DNA of 64,000 nucleotides, from assembly GCA_964016985.1 (NCBI GenBank), contig OZ024828.1:79902033-79966032 (forward strand). Reading direction: 5' to 3'. The notes beneath the pieces are model-generated. The model did no database searches and was not told the origin of the DNA. It saw only the letters and a program-made list of their open reading frames with translations. Positions within the stretch are counted from its first letter, which is position 1; each line of letters starts with the position of its first letter. The stretch comes from Anodontia alba (lineage: Eukaryota > Mollusca > Bivalvia > Lucinida > Lucinidae). The position numbers and the translations under genes are program-made. Positions 48,401-62,700 of this stretch are shown piece by piece.

Positions 48401-50705
48401 TCAAATACAAAAGGACGCTGGATGACATATTACAGATACTGAAAAACGAGAGTTTATTTTATATGCAATGGCGTCATGGTAGGGATCGTGACTGAAGAAG
48501 AGGAACTGTTCAATCAAGACTGTTGACATAGTAGTCGCACCTCTGATAACGAATAGAATATAATAAAATAGAATGTTTTATATTCCAATTATGGCCTCTT
48601 TCGGACATACAATTAACATAATCGATCGCTTGTATACCGATTTTGCCGTCTTAACCAAGTACAAGAATTCATCAAGACATTAAGGAAGGAGCTTATGAAA
48701 GATTTGTGGGTTTCTGGCCAACTCGTACCTTAGTCAACTCGTACCTAAGTCAACTCGTACCCATTTTTGGTCAACTCGTACCTTGGTCAACTCGTACCTT
48801 ACTAAATTTTTGCGTGTTAAGTCGTGCCATATTGTCTAATTTTAGGAGTCATTCTGCATAGCTCAAGATAATAGGAATATCCAGATAAACATTTTCCTTT
48901 CTCCACAAAAATATATGTGCTTTTGGGTACTCATTAGAAAGGCTTCACTGAGGATGCTATGGGCAGATTCAGCAGACGACAAACTGGCGCTATTTTTCCT
49001 AGAAAACAGGATCTGACACGTAATGCAAATTATCTCCTACCTAAGGAGACAATTTGCATGAAGTTTAAAATCTTATCTTCTATGAAAAAAAACAAACAAA
49101 AAACAACATCTGGTCAGGGTCTACATTGTTTACAACTCATCTGACAGTCTTTAAGGTCATATGCTAGCAGCTTTTGTCATAATATGGGAGCTCGTTAATT
49201 ATACATCACGCTGTGTTTACTGTCCTCAGGTCGTGACTGACTAATTCAGAAATATGTTAAATGAAGGTCCATCTGTCCAAACTCAATAGACCCAGGTCAA
49301 GTCGTGCACATCATGCAGCACAATCAGGGTCTGCAAAGGTCCGATTATAGAATAAAATATATTACTACTTGCATATACTTTACATCCCAGACTAGTAGCG
49401 AACAAGGTCGACGTGGATCAGACGCCTTATCCCGCTGCGCCCGATCTAGGTCCACACTGCCCGCCAAGATCCATCTGTCCAAACAGAACAGACCCAAATC
49501 ATACCATGCACACCTTGCAGCACAATCAGAATCATATAGATTTATATGAAACCAGTATTGTCAACATGTTTTCTACTTTATATGGGCCTTAGCATTCGAA
49601 TAAAAAATAAATATTAGCCTCAAAATAGCTTAAAATTTGTATTACCGGTCTCGCAAATACGATGCTGCCAACGGTCGCAGGCATCACAAATTACAGCATG
49701 CTGACGTCTACCAACAACCTTGCTACTTGCAGTGCAAAGATCAGACATTTTGATTTTATTTAAAGCCTTTGATACTCGTGAGAGGAATCTGAACTTCTTA
49801 TATATCTAGTAATTGGCAGGTAAAAAGAAAATAGTACACAAAAGATAATAACCCTTAAAAAAGGCTTGCTTGTCATTAGGCCCCGCTGAAACAAAAACAA
49901 CAGCTTGCCGACAAAATCAAAGTAATTAAAAACAGTCTTCGATTAAGGACAAGATTTAAGGACCCGTATTGATAATCGTTTATGACACTTACATTAATCG
50001 GTACACGTTTACCTAATGTGTCAGTTATGGATTTATGAAAATAATGATAAACAAATTACATGAATCGTATCGACAATCGTTTATCACATCCATATTAATA
50101 TCTACATGTTTAACTAACGTGTCAAATAACGGGTGCATCATAATAATGAGTAACGAAATCTACTTACCTACCTACCTGTCTGTCTGTTTGTCCACCCGTC
50201 CGTCCAGTATCTATTTTCACAAGGTAGGACTTCAAGAAATTAGGTACGAGTTATCCTAACTAGGTACGAGGTACGAGTTGACCAGACAACGGGTACGAGT
50301 TGACCAAAAATAGATACGACTTGACTAAGGTACGAGCTGACTCGGGTACGAGTTGACCAGCTACCAATTCCTGTACCCAATCCTGGAGTAAGGCAGTTAG
50401 ATAGGGACCCCACGGTGTAGTCAGGAAGAACTTGAAAGCTTGAAAGCGTGCAAAAGCGCGGTCAGATTTGTAACAGGACATTACATGTACGCAGCTTATT
50501 TCGCCCTCAACTAAAATTATGCTTCCGCAAATATAAATTCATAATATTTCTTTATACAAAGTCTTGACAAAATAATAGACTCGACCAGAAAAGGCGATTA
50601 ATACTTATAAAAAAAATATAATTCCAATGAGACATTTAGACGAGTTCTAATTATTTTGCGCTTAATTCGCTCCAACAAAACGGTGAAAACAAACAAACAA
50701 ACAAA

Positions 50706-50758
<53 letters not shown>

Positions 50759-53700
50759 AGAGTTTGGTGGATTCACTATATTCGCTAGTACCAAATAGCC
50801 AGAATATTCAGCAAAAGGTCATACTTCAAATGTGCTGAAGACTTTGAAATGTATACTGAACCAAAAAAGAAACTTTCGCGAGACTTCAATGGGACTGTTT
50901 CCACATACGTGTATATTAACAATTTTTATTCGTATTTGTTATTGCACAATAATTTAAAATCCATTCATCAAAGTTCATTTACAATCTGAAAATTATCAGT
51001 TTCATCGATTTTCCAATTTCATTTGAGGTAGGTGTCGATTCAATTTCGTTTTGGCTTCAGTAACGAGTATGCCCACCGCGAGCATTGCTTACAGCTTGGC
51101 AGCGACGACGCATTGAGTGGATGAGATTATTAATTTGAGCCTGGGTTATATTATTCCACTCTTCTAGCAAAGCGTCACGGAGCTCATTGACGTTTCATAC
51201 AGCATACTATGCGTTAAAGTGCCTTACCTGAAAATTACCGACCATACTAATTCCAAGGTTGGTGATGATGCCAATAAAGAAAGCTACCATGTTTATTCGC
51301 AATAATGTCCGCATTCTTGGAGAATTACCAAACAACTCCTGCACTTGTTTATACCGGATATAGACTATGACGCCACCTGTTGAATGTAAAGAGACCAATA
51401 TATGGTCAAGACTTACATGCGAATAATGGAGGTTTGATGTGAACAAAGGCCTTCGCTGTTTGCCTGAAGACCACACTATTTAGGATTCCATCATGTGAAC
51501 AGTGATTACCTGCCGTGAGCAGAATCTGCTGATGCGATTGTCGTCACTGTTCGCTGATGCAAGGCCTCAGTATGATAAGAGTTAATTTGTTGCAATAGTT
51601 TACTCCTGTATATTAGGACAGACATGCTTACGCAAACAGTGTAGATCCAGATCACGCGGCGTCTGATCAGGATCTACACTGTTTGCCACTCATCCAGCAT
51701 TATTTTAAACAGCTCTTCAGAGAGTAAAGTGAACTTGCTGAAAATTTAGGAAAAGACTGGTATGGAGTTAAAGTGTCCCAATATTTAGGTTAAGCTATAA
51801 TGCGGCATTGCGCTGTATAATGGCTTTTGTAAGAATGCTTATACTTCTCTCCTTTTAACATCTTTCAGAAAGACTTTTTTACCTGCCACTTTACCCAGAA
51901 GAAGTAATTTTTTAAACATTTAGCATAATTTAATGCAAAGCTGTTTGTCGTAACTACCTATGCACACATAGTTTATTCTCGTCATTGGTTATCGAATAGT
52001 TTTACTTTCTTCCATAGTAAAAGTGGCTCCACATATGCAAAACTCGATATGGTAGGTAGTTTCGATGAAGGTTTTCAAAATGTTCCACTTGTTCAAAATT
52101 TCTGAAATTTTCACAATATTGTAATGGAACATCAATAATCTTAAATCAGTGAAGACATGCAAAATGATATTTTTAACATTTACCACCCCCCCACCCCCCA
52201 CAAAGCATAGTTTTCTATTGAAACTGCATACATTACAAAAACACGCCTATTCAAACATACTGAACATTTTAAGCACAAAAAAAAAAAAAAGAAAGAAAAT
52301 ATTCAGATAAACATTCGGATATTTCTCATACTTCTGGTCAAAACATAGATTGTGGGTACTCAGCGAGGCGGTTCTAACGAGTACCCACAATCTATGTTTT
52401 TGGGAAGAAATAAGAAAAATAATGTATACCCCTGTAAACCCCAGTTTTACTATATAAAAGTGGAGTTTAAGGGGGTCAATATTATATAGGCATGTTTTCG
52501 TGATGTAGGTCAGATCTATTTTGGGTCGTAAATTAATTTTACAGTAAATATTTGAAAACAAAGTACAAAACAGAAAAAAAAACAAAACAAAACAAAAAAA
52601 ACAACAAAAAAAAAAAAAAAAAAAAAACAACAAAAAAAACAAAAAAAAACGCACACACAAAAACAAAAAACAAAAACAAAACAAAACAAAAAAAAAAAAA
52701 AAAAAAAAAAAAAAACAAAAAAAAAAAAAAACACGTCGTTCCTGATAAGATATAATCAATCATAACAAAACATTTTCATTTAGAATAAAACGCCACGCGA
52801 AAAAACGTCTTTCCAAAGGTAGATATGTGACGCTGTATTTTTCTTGAGCAAGCAATATAGATAAGGTCAACAAACCAGAGCGTTAATACGTCAATCGCAA
52901 ATCCAAAACACATAGATAAAAGCTTAACTCATTTCTGACCGTGAACTTTTCTACCTTGCTCATTGGATATGTTCATTACCAATCTAAGGGATGTCCGGTT
53001 TGTTTTGTAGTATAATCACACATTATAGAAATCCCTAAACTAAATGCAAACAGTGTAGTTCTGCAGCATCAGATCTGGGTCTTCACTGTTTGCCAATGTC
53101 CCTTATACGGGACGCAAGGCATAAATAAGTTAGAATGTAAATAAATTCACATTGATTACTTCAAGAAGAACTGGTGCGGAAGTAGCATCTTGGAACGGTC
53201 AAAATAGTAGTACCTTTCGTGGGCTTACACCAGCTTTCACTAGTACACAATCCTGGCTTTAATTGGTTTGGAATTTAACGGCCCAAGCAACACAATTAAG
53301 GTTATGTCGACCAGTACTTGTGCACATTATTTCGCTAGAAAATGACATCAGCCCTTCTTGAATCAGCTGAAGGGTGAGAATGGCCTTAAAACAATTCCAT
53401 GATCAATCTCTACACAACCCTGGCCCTTAGTCATATTCTATCATGCCCATCCGTAGTAAGAATGTTTGAGAATATGCCATATGCTATGTTTGAAAGCCTA
53501 GCTAGTGTTAATTAACGAATTATATTTGAACCTAAAAGTGTAACTGTTTGGTTACAATACATTTTGCTTTTAAAAAAAGTAAGAGAAAAGTCCAGAGAGT
53601 GCCACAATCATAAACCGCAGCCCTTCACAGACCCCAAGAGGAAGAGGAAACCGACTAATCTAAACAAGCACAAACCGAACAAACGTACGAAAAGCACTAA

Positions 53701-56700
53701 GATGAGCTCTCACTTTCCTAAGCGAGGTAATCGCAATACTAAAAGGACTGAAAAACACAAGAACAAAATGACACACACGGAAAGACATACAACAAATCGC
53801 CTCGTAGAATAAACCACAAAGCAACAAAGAGTAACACTAACACCGGGAACACCGCCTTAGAACGGTCAGTAGAGCAAACCACCGGCGGGTTTAAAGCACT
53901 TTTACAGCTAGCTAACTTCACCCTGGGTCCCGATGCTACTCTAAATACAGAAAAACATAAAAATTCGGTTCGCATAAAGGCTCCCAACTCAGTCAATGCA
54001 TCAAAGCGAAAACATAAAATCAAATTAATCACTATAATAAACAAAGACGAGTACTCATGGCTAATTCTACTGTTTGCCATAGTAAATGAAAACCAATAGT
54101 TGAACCACGGCGGGCCAAGCCAAAGACATATCGTCAAGCCCTAACCCACTGGTTAAAGTTTTACGAAGAGGCCGTCATTGAGTCTGAGGCCCGAACCGCT
54201 GTCGTGCAATAAAAGAGTGAAGCATAGCCATCAACAATGATTGGATTGACAACTAGGCATGCAGTCTGCCGCATAATATCCAGGCTATAGCCAATTCTTT
54301 TATAACGGTTAATAAGTTTTATGAATTGCTCCGAAAAGTTAGATTTACCTACAATTTTTCTAAATCTGTACACCAAATCACCGTAAAATTCGGGTTCCGA
54401 TATACCTTGTTGCAGAAGTGTTTTCAGACAGACGCTATATTTTTCTAACAAGGCACTGTGTCTGCAATAAAATTTCGAAAACTCCTTACGAAGTTTAAAA
54501 TAACGATAGCCCTGCCTAAGAAGTTTGGCAGTAAAGGCTTTATTACGGTAGGTAAAGTCATTAAGATTTGAAGAAGCCCTGGCGAATCTAATAAGTTGAG
54601 ATATGTATATGAGGTACGCCGGGGGACATCGCCATCCAGAAAAGGGAAATTGACTACATCAAAATCAAAATCGTCCCGTTTATCATAAATTTTGGTGGAA
54701 ACTGTACCATTAGATATACATAGATTTAAATCCAAAAAAGGTGCCTCGGTATCGGAAGAATTTGCTCTATTTAATTGGAGTTATGTAGGGTATATCCGAT
54801 CCACCATTTGGTCGAAGTAAATATTGTCAATATTTATATTAACCCTAGAGAGTGTTTTTTTTTCAAACATTGATATATCACTGGGTGTATTACTGTATAG
54901 ATTGAGTTATGGTTTTGCGGTTCAGTCAATCAATTAGGGCAATGTCTACCTAACCACACATTTACTTGACAGGTTTAGTCTTCTATGCGGATAACCAGTA
55001 TTTGTGCACATTCTTTCGCCCGAAACTGACAGCTGCACTTCTTGAATCAGCGGTAGGGGAGAAAAAATTATGATCTATCTCCACGTAAGAATGTTGCCTG
55101 ACCCGGCGAGGATCAAATCCGCGACCTCCCGATCACCATTCGACCGCGCATCCGATAGAGCCACCGAGGCAGGCATTGTACTGTTTTGTTTTCGGCTCAA
55201 GATGAATAGATACACTTTAAGAAGGGAAGCAACGCACTCAAGAGATTGCCTCCCTTCTGAAAATGTGTCTACTCTGAAAGGACCGAAATTGCTGCCAAGG
55301 AGTATATATAATCTTGTTTAAGAGTAGACCCATTTCCAGAAGAAACAGTGTGCAGGAAAGCAAAGAAAAGTAACAAAATATTGTTTCGCAACTGCTAGGT
55401 TGGTATTTTAACATGATTTCATCAATGGTTACTATCCGAACAACAATTATCGCCTTCATCATGCTCAGCGAAAGTGCAATCATAATTTTGTAATAAATTA
55501 GCACCGATCAACAATAATAAGCCAGCAGACGCTTGATATGACGTTTGCATGATACTGAAACTCGGAAGCGTCCACCAGAACTCATATAACTTAGGAAGGT
55601 GCACGGTTCGAGGTTGGCGGATGTAATCACGTGACAAGGCATAATCACGTGGTCATATCAGGTTATTCTACTGACCGTTCTAAGGCGACGGTCCCGTTGT
55701 TAGTCTTACTCTTTGTTGCTGTGTGGTTTAGTCTACGAGGCGATTTGTTTAAGTCTTGCATTATGTTATTTTGTTCTTGTGTTTTTCAGTCCTTTTAGTA
55801 TCGCGATTACCTCGCTTAGGAAAGTGAGAGCTCATCTTAGTGCTTTTCGTACGTTTGTTCGATTTGCGCTTGTTTGGATTTATTGGTTTCCTCCTCCTCT
55901 TGGTGTCTGGGAAGGGCTGCGTTTTGTGATTGTGGCACTCCCTGGACTGTTCTCTTACCCCTTTTTTCTATATAAACCGTTGCCTATTCTGTCTAAAGAT
56001 CATTCTGAAGCAGCTTGTTGAAGGGTTCACCTCGTAGGAGACAAAAGAGTTGTAACTAGAAGATAGATTCCGTGACTTCAGGCAGAAAAACAAATGGCTT
56101 AGTTTCCGCATTCTCTTTGAATGAAACTACGTCATAGAGAGGTTACTACGTCACCAAGAGTGCTGTTCGTGCAAGTAGCTTTATTGCCACGTTATCTATT
56201 GATGAAACAACGTCATAGAGAGAATACGGAGTTATAAAGGTTGCTGCCTAGCTCGCAGCTACTCTCATCTTCTGGAGGCTATTAACAATATAGGTGTAGA
56301 CAAAGGTATCAGCTTCAGTTTCTTAGCCTTCGTGATTTTGGTCGATTATGATATAGTCGTTCAAATAAATAATATTGCAAGATTTATTTCTAATCATAAG
56401 GCAAGGTAACCCAAAGGTAAATTCTATATTACTCGTATCATCTCATATACATGTTTTAGTGTTTATCAGCTTTTGCATCATATCCATTCTCTGATACTCA
56501 TTCATTCATAACAAACCGCCTTGACACGTTACGGAACTGATGGCAGGTTAGGCGGAACAGAGTTAAAATCTCCATTATCTCTTACCCAAGATCTCTTACA
56601 CATGATGCCACGATTGGAGCGACTGCATCAGGTTAGTAAGTATACCAGGCTACTGACTGAAATATAAAGCCTGGAGCAGATAATAGTTGCGCTGGAACCA

Positions 56701-59700
56701 GCACGGGGAAAACTCCAATTCGATTTATTGCTACACAGACAGACAGCCATGGTAGTGTGTGGAGGGATGAGGTTCCCGAGCAATTGCAGGTATGTAGGAT
56801 AAGACATCAAGCACAATGCTCAAGGAATGATGTCTCATAAACGAGGCGAAAGGTAACGCAGTGACTGAACGGAGGCATGGGGATGGGGCGGGGTGGGGGC
56901 AATTGCTTGCATTAACCCAAAAGGCTGAAGCCGGTACTGCTAATAATTATGATCTGATAAAAATACCTAGTTACACTTATAGTTTTCAGGCTGTAAGTTC
57001 AAGCCTGCAACAGAAGGCCTCAGAAACATTATCAGAGCTGGGTCAGGACATCAGATGCCTCACATATCTAGCGTATCTAACAGCGCCACCTAATCGGAGG
57101 GAAATCCTGACCAAAGAGCAATTTACAGAGGCTGTAGTGAACTCAGATATGCGGTTACGAATTAAACAAGCACGTCCATCAAGTTTGAATGATGCAGTAC
57201 GACATGCTGCTGAACTGGAGGCACTCAACAGCGCTAAGCGTCGGCATCTGGAAAGTCAGGGTTATATGAGGTCTACGTCTGAGAAATCTTTGGATGAGAA
57301 GTCGGATTGAAGGCTAGAATCTGGCATAAGAATACTTCAATAGACAGTGCCCGACCTACAAAAGTCATTTTGAAACATCGACAAATAGAGATGTAAGATC
57401 AGACAAAATAGGTAAGACAGTTGTAAGAAGCACGCAAACCTTGACAAACCTAAATGCTCTTATGCGGTTCAGAAGATCACATGAAATGAAACTGTCCTTG
57501 TAGACCAGACATTACAATACTAGAAGCGATACACCGAAGAAAGCTGAGACTACCAAGCAGAGCATTTAGCTTCTGCGAGTGGAGCATTCTATGCAGAATG
57601 CTTATGAATAACATAATAACAGAATGCTTATTGGCACAAGGGCAACACTTATACTGCCATTTAAAGCATGGGATGTGATAAGTAAGTCAATCTCCAATGA
57701 ACTTAAGAAGGTTAGCATGCGGGTTTTTACAGCATTCGAAAGTCAAATACAAGTGAAAAGTAAGGCGACTGGTATTATTGAGCTATGCGATGTGCAGTGC
57801 ACAACTGAGATTGTTGTTGCTGATATCGACATGGAAGTAATATTGGGATTGGAATTTGTAAAGGTAAACTCCTGGCAACTGGCTTATTAGAATGCTTTAT
57901 GGTTACAGTTTCTGAGACAACAGAAAGACCAGCAAGTCTGAAGCTATCACAGAAGAAACCATTCAAGTTCCACTACTACGACAAAGTAATCTCGGGTTTA
58001 CTGAACCAACAAAGAAATAATAAGGAGCAGGAGCAAGCATGATAACTAAAGTATTAGTTCGTATTAAAGATAAGATACTCTTAAGAGCGGTTAGTTTTGA
58101 TAATGAACAACAGAACATCTACCCGGAATAAATGCTGCAGATTTAAATTTTTAAAATTGTACATCTTGTAAAGGTTCATGATGAGAATCACCATGCTCAA
58201 TACAGGTCCCGAATCATCCTCAAGATCTATATGAACGAACCATATAATGTCTGACACCTGGGCAATGCAGTGAAGTGGCAAAGCTGTTGATAAGTCATCA
58301 AGCGTCATTTTCAGAATCCGATGCTGACTTAGAAAGGACAAGGTTTATAAAGCATAAGATTACAACAGGTGATACACGCCCAGTCAAACAACTCTTGCGT
58401 AGATTACTAGCGGGTATGAATGAAGAAATCAATTAGCAAATTAGAATGGATGAAATACAGCCATCATATAGTCAATGGGCTAAAGGATGGGGAATAGTGA
58501 TGGTACGGATAAAAGACGGGACAACACGGGCCAAACGGAGTCCAACTGTTGGTTTTCTTTTGCTTCAGCATTTCTGTTATTTCTTGCTGTCAAGTCCTAA
58601 TCGTTGTTTCATCTCGTATTCGTTTGATTTTTATGTTCTCGGAGATGTTGCACAGATGAGTTAGGAACCCTTCACACGGACTGAACAAATGTCTTGTGTA
58701 TACCACGGCAGAACTAAAGGCGAGGATTATGGCCACGGAAAATCGATTTAAGCCCCCACCCCGGTATTGACCGTTTCAAAGCGGTGCTTCTGCTAGGGTT
58801 TACTATTTCTGTTATTGTATGTCATTGCATGTATGTCCTGGAGATTGTTTTGGATATGCGTTCGGCCAATTGTTGACGTATTATTGTTGATCGGTGCTAA
58901 CTTTATTAATAATTTATGATTGCATTTACAATGAACATTATGGAGGCGATAACTGTTGTTGGGATAGTAACCAATGATGAAATTGTGTCAAAATGCTAAC
59001 CTAGCAGTTGTGAAATAATGATTATGAGTGTTTTGATGAGAAGGATTTTTTATTTGTTTAATACGTAAGACTACTTCCGAGAGAAAATAGAACACAATAT
59101 ATGTAGTATAACCCAGATAGAACCCCTCTTCGCAACATTACCTACGCTTCCGTTTTTATGCGTACCGCATGTAAAGCTTAACTTTTATCTTCAGCAAACA
59201 ATTAACAAAGATGTATACAAAGGCTTTTTATCTATTTATTTAAGTTGTTGTATTTATTTAAAAAAAATACAACAAATTCTTTCAATACAAAATAGCAAAT
59301 GATATCGATTTGACCCTCTGTTTTCTCAATACGCTGCTTAGCAAAATAAAAAAAATAATGAGTAAAAGAAACTAATTTAAAAAAAAAATTTTTTCAGGTG
59401 CTACGTTGTGTTGAGTATCGGCCTAAATATTCTTTTAAAGTTACTTTTGCTCATAGGTTATGTCGAGCACTATCCTGCCCCCATCAGGTAAGAACTTTCT
59501 TTTGAAGACCAAGTTCCCTGGTCTAATTAAAGTGTCTGCTGGCAAATAGCCACCTATATTAATCTGGGGTTCAGCCCTTGAAAATCCCACGCTAGTAGTA
59601 TTGAACAGGAAATACACTTTCTCTCCTTCATCAGGAACACTTATTTCCTAACAGTTTTTTTTATTCATCTTAATCTGAATTAACATATGCCCTTCTTTGT

Positions 59701-62700
59701 TATTTGGGGGTGATATGGCCACCTCCTCTTTCTCACTAAGACGATCCTGAGTCACTGATACTGATTTTAATGTCATCTTTTTCCATTGTGGCAGTTTCTG
59801 TTTTCCTCTTTTTTTTGAACAAGAACATACATTAACTGACTTCCTGAACACTAGGCCAGTCATAAACTCGCTAGTACCTCTATCGTCCTCTACATTTATG
59901 TCCGGATCATTGTCTTACTATTGCTTCTCAGCAGCACTCTCTTTCTCTGATTTAAATCTCTCTCCTTATCTTTATCCCTAAGTGCTGATTCAACAGACTT
60001 CACCGGTTACCCATGAATGGTTCCCTTATGTTTTAACATGCATGACATTTTCTTAAATGTGCCAATGTACTCTTCACGTTCTTCTCTCAGTATTGTTCAT
60101 TTTATCAGATGATATGCAGACCAGTCTTTTGCAACAAAGTTTTTGCATGCTGAGCAGACAGTGTGCTATCCTTCTGTAGTTTTAACGTGGGCATGACTGC
60201 TGTGGAAGTATGTATAATGTAATCATTAGCCAAAACTAGTTTGTGTCTTACTCGTTTACTTTCGGCCGCTTCTTACTCGTTTACTTTGCAGCTCTACTTT
60301 TTCCTCTTCTTTTTTCTGAGAATGCATCGTCATCATACAAGTTGCTCCTAAGGTCTTCGTTTTCCCAAGCTAATACCTATATTCAGCTAGCTTCATTCAA
60401 TTGCAATGAATAATCTGGTTAGTGTTATCTCCACATTTTATTTCATAAAGAACATGTGATAGTCTCTTTGGTAAAGTTCTTTCCAAAAAGATGTTAGTTT
60501 TGAGGAATGACCTACCTTCTTTACAGGGAAGGAAACATACATTATTGCCAGGTTCGAATATCTCATATAACAGCTTTCTGTCCCTAACTTTTTTTTTTGT
60601 CTCATCATTGTCTGACCTGTGGTTCGTCAAACATAGGTATGAGCGGATTCTAATTTCTCCTTAAGCTTGAAAACATTGGTTTAAAGGTATGGGTTTAATA
60701 GATGGAGGCATTTTTGAACATAATATCTACTGGGATAGTTGGTTCTCGACCAAGCATTATCATATTTGGCGATAAGCTGGTGGTCTCATGCTCTGACGAC
60801 CAATAAGCCATCACGACATATGGAATATCTCATCCAAGTCCTAATGGTGGCCATTAACAAAGGCACTTAGGCTACAAGTGTCCTGTAAAATCACTTCACC
60901 ATACCATCAGATTGAGGATTGTATGTCGTCGTACGGGTTTTGTCTGTTTGTAATAACCTACACTGTTCATTAAATAAATAACACCCAAAAAAGGTGAGAG
61001 AAAAGTCCAGGGAGTGCCACAATCACAAACTGCAGCCACTCCCTGACAACAAGAGGAAGAGGAAACCGACAAAACCAAACAAGCACAAATCGAACAAACG
61101 TATGAAAAGCACTAAGATTAGCTCTCTCTCTTCCCCAAGCGAGGTAATCGCAATGCTAAAAGGACTGAAAAACACAAGAACAAAATATCACAAAGTAAGA
61201 CATAAAACAAATCGCCTCGTAGAATAAACCACAAAGCAACAAAGAGTAAGACTAACACCGGGAACACCGCCTTAGAACGGCCAGTAAAGTAAACCACCGG
61301 GGGTTTAAAGCACTTTTACAGCTAGCCAACTTCACCCTTGGCCACGATGCTACTCTAAATACAGAAATAAATAAAAATTCGGTTCGCATAAAGGCTCCCA
61401 ACTCAGTCAATGCATCAAAGCGAAAACATAAAAATCAAATTAATCACTATAATAAACAAAGACGAGTACTCATGGCTAATTCTACTGTATGCTAGAGTGA
61501 ATGAAAACCAATAGTTGAACCACGGCGGGCCAAGCAAAAGACATATCGTCAAGCCCCAACTCACTGGTTAAAGTTTTACGAAGAAGCCGTCATTGAGTCT
61601 GAGGCCCAAACCGCCGTCATGCAATTAAAAAATGAAGCCTAGCCATAAAAATGATTGGGTTAACAACTAGGCATGCAGTCTGCCGCAAAATATCCAGGCT
61701 ATAGCCAATCCTTTTATAACGGTTAATAAGGTTTCTGAATAGCTCCGAAAAGTTAGATTTTCCTACAATTTTTCTAAATCTGTACACTAAGTCACCGTAA
61801 AATTCTGGTTCCGATATACCTTGCTGCAGAAGTGTTTTCATACTGACGCTATATTATTCTACCAAGGCACTGTGTCTGTGATATAATTTAAACTGCTAAC
61901 CTTGATCCGAATGGATCTTATCAAGTATGCCGAAACGTGATATAACCTCGTTTACTAAAATGTTTGCAATAGTCACTGCATCTTTATTTGGCATCGGAAA
62001 GCATTCTTTCCATTTTGGGAAGTAATCCGCAATCACTAGAATATATCTGATGCCTCTTACTTTAATAGGAAATTCTCCAAGTATATCATCAGATATTCTC
62101 TCAAAAGGATAGCCACTTTGAACTAATTGCATAGGTGCTTGTTTAGTCCTTCCTGGGCTTTCTTCTGGAGTATTTCTCACAACAGTCGATATATGAGTTG
62201 ACATCGTTTTGCAAACCAGGCCAGTAGTATCCTTGTCGCGTTTTGTGTTGAGGTTTTACGTCCCAGTCAACCCAATGGGTCATGTCGAGCGCGGTCAGTT
62301 TACCTAACCACACGTTTACTGGGCAGGCTTAGACCTCTAAGCTGTTAACCAGTATTGTGCACATTCTTTCGCCAAGGGAGAGAATGACCGTAGAAAATAT
62401 TTCATGATCAATCTCCACGAAAGAATGTTGCCGACCTCGGCTGGGGTTGAACCCGCGACCTCCTGGTCTCTAGTCGGACGGCGCATCCAACTGAGACACA
62501 GAGGCCGGTTTGTCGTGTTTTATTAGCTTGTTTACGCCAGGATGATCTGATGCTTCACTGTAATGGGAGTATTTTCAAATTGTCCTTCGATGACTTAATG
62601 AAACCACTGTCTGCCAGTAGACAATATCAGTTCATAGAACTTCCCAATGACTGACAAGCAGATCGTCTTTAATATGAAGTCATGCAACTATGAAGTTTGT

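Noticed and set aside
52247..52763. Long minus-strand frames rich in Phe and complementary Lys-rich plus frames
   Set aside because: They arise from an A-rich low-complexity tract joined to MITE-A.
57043..57228. Minus-strand frame opposite gag
   Set aside because: Shadow of the gag frame, which carries the conserved block.
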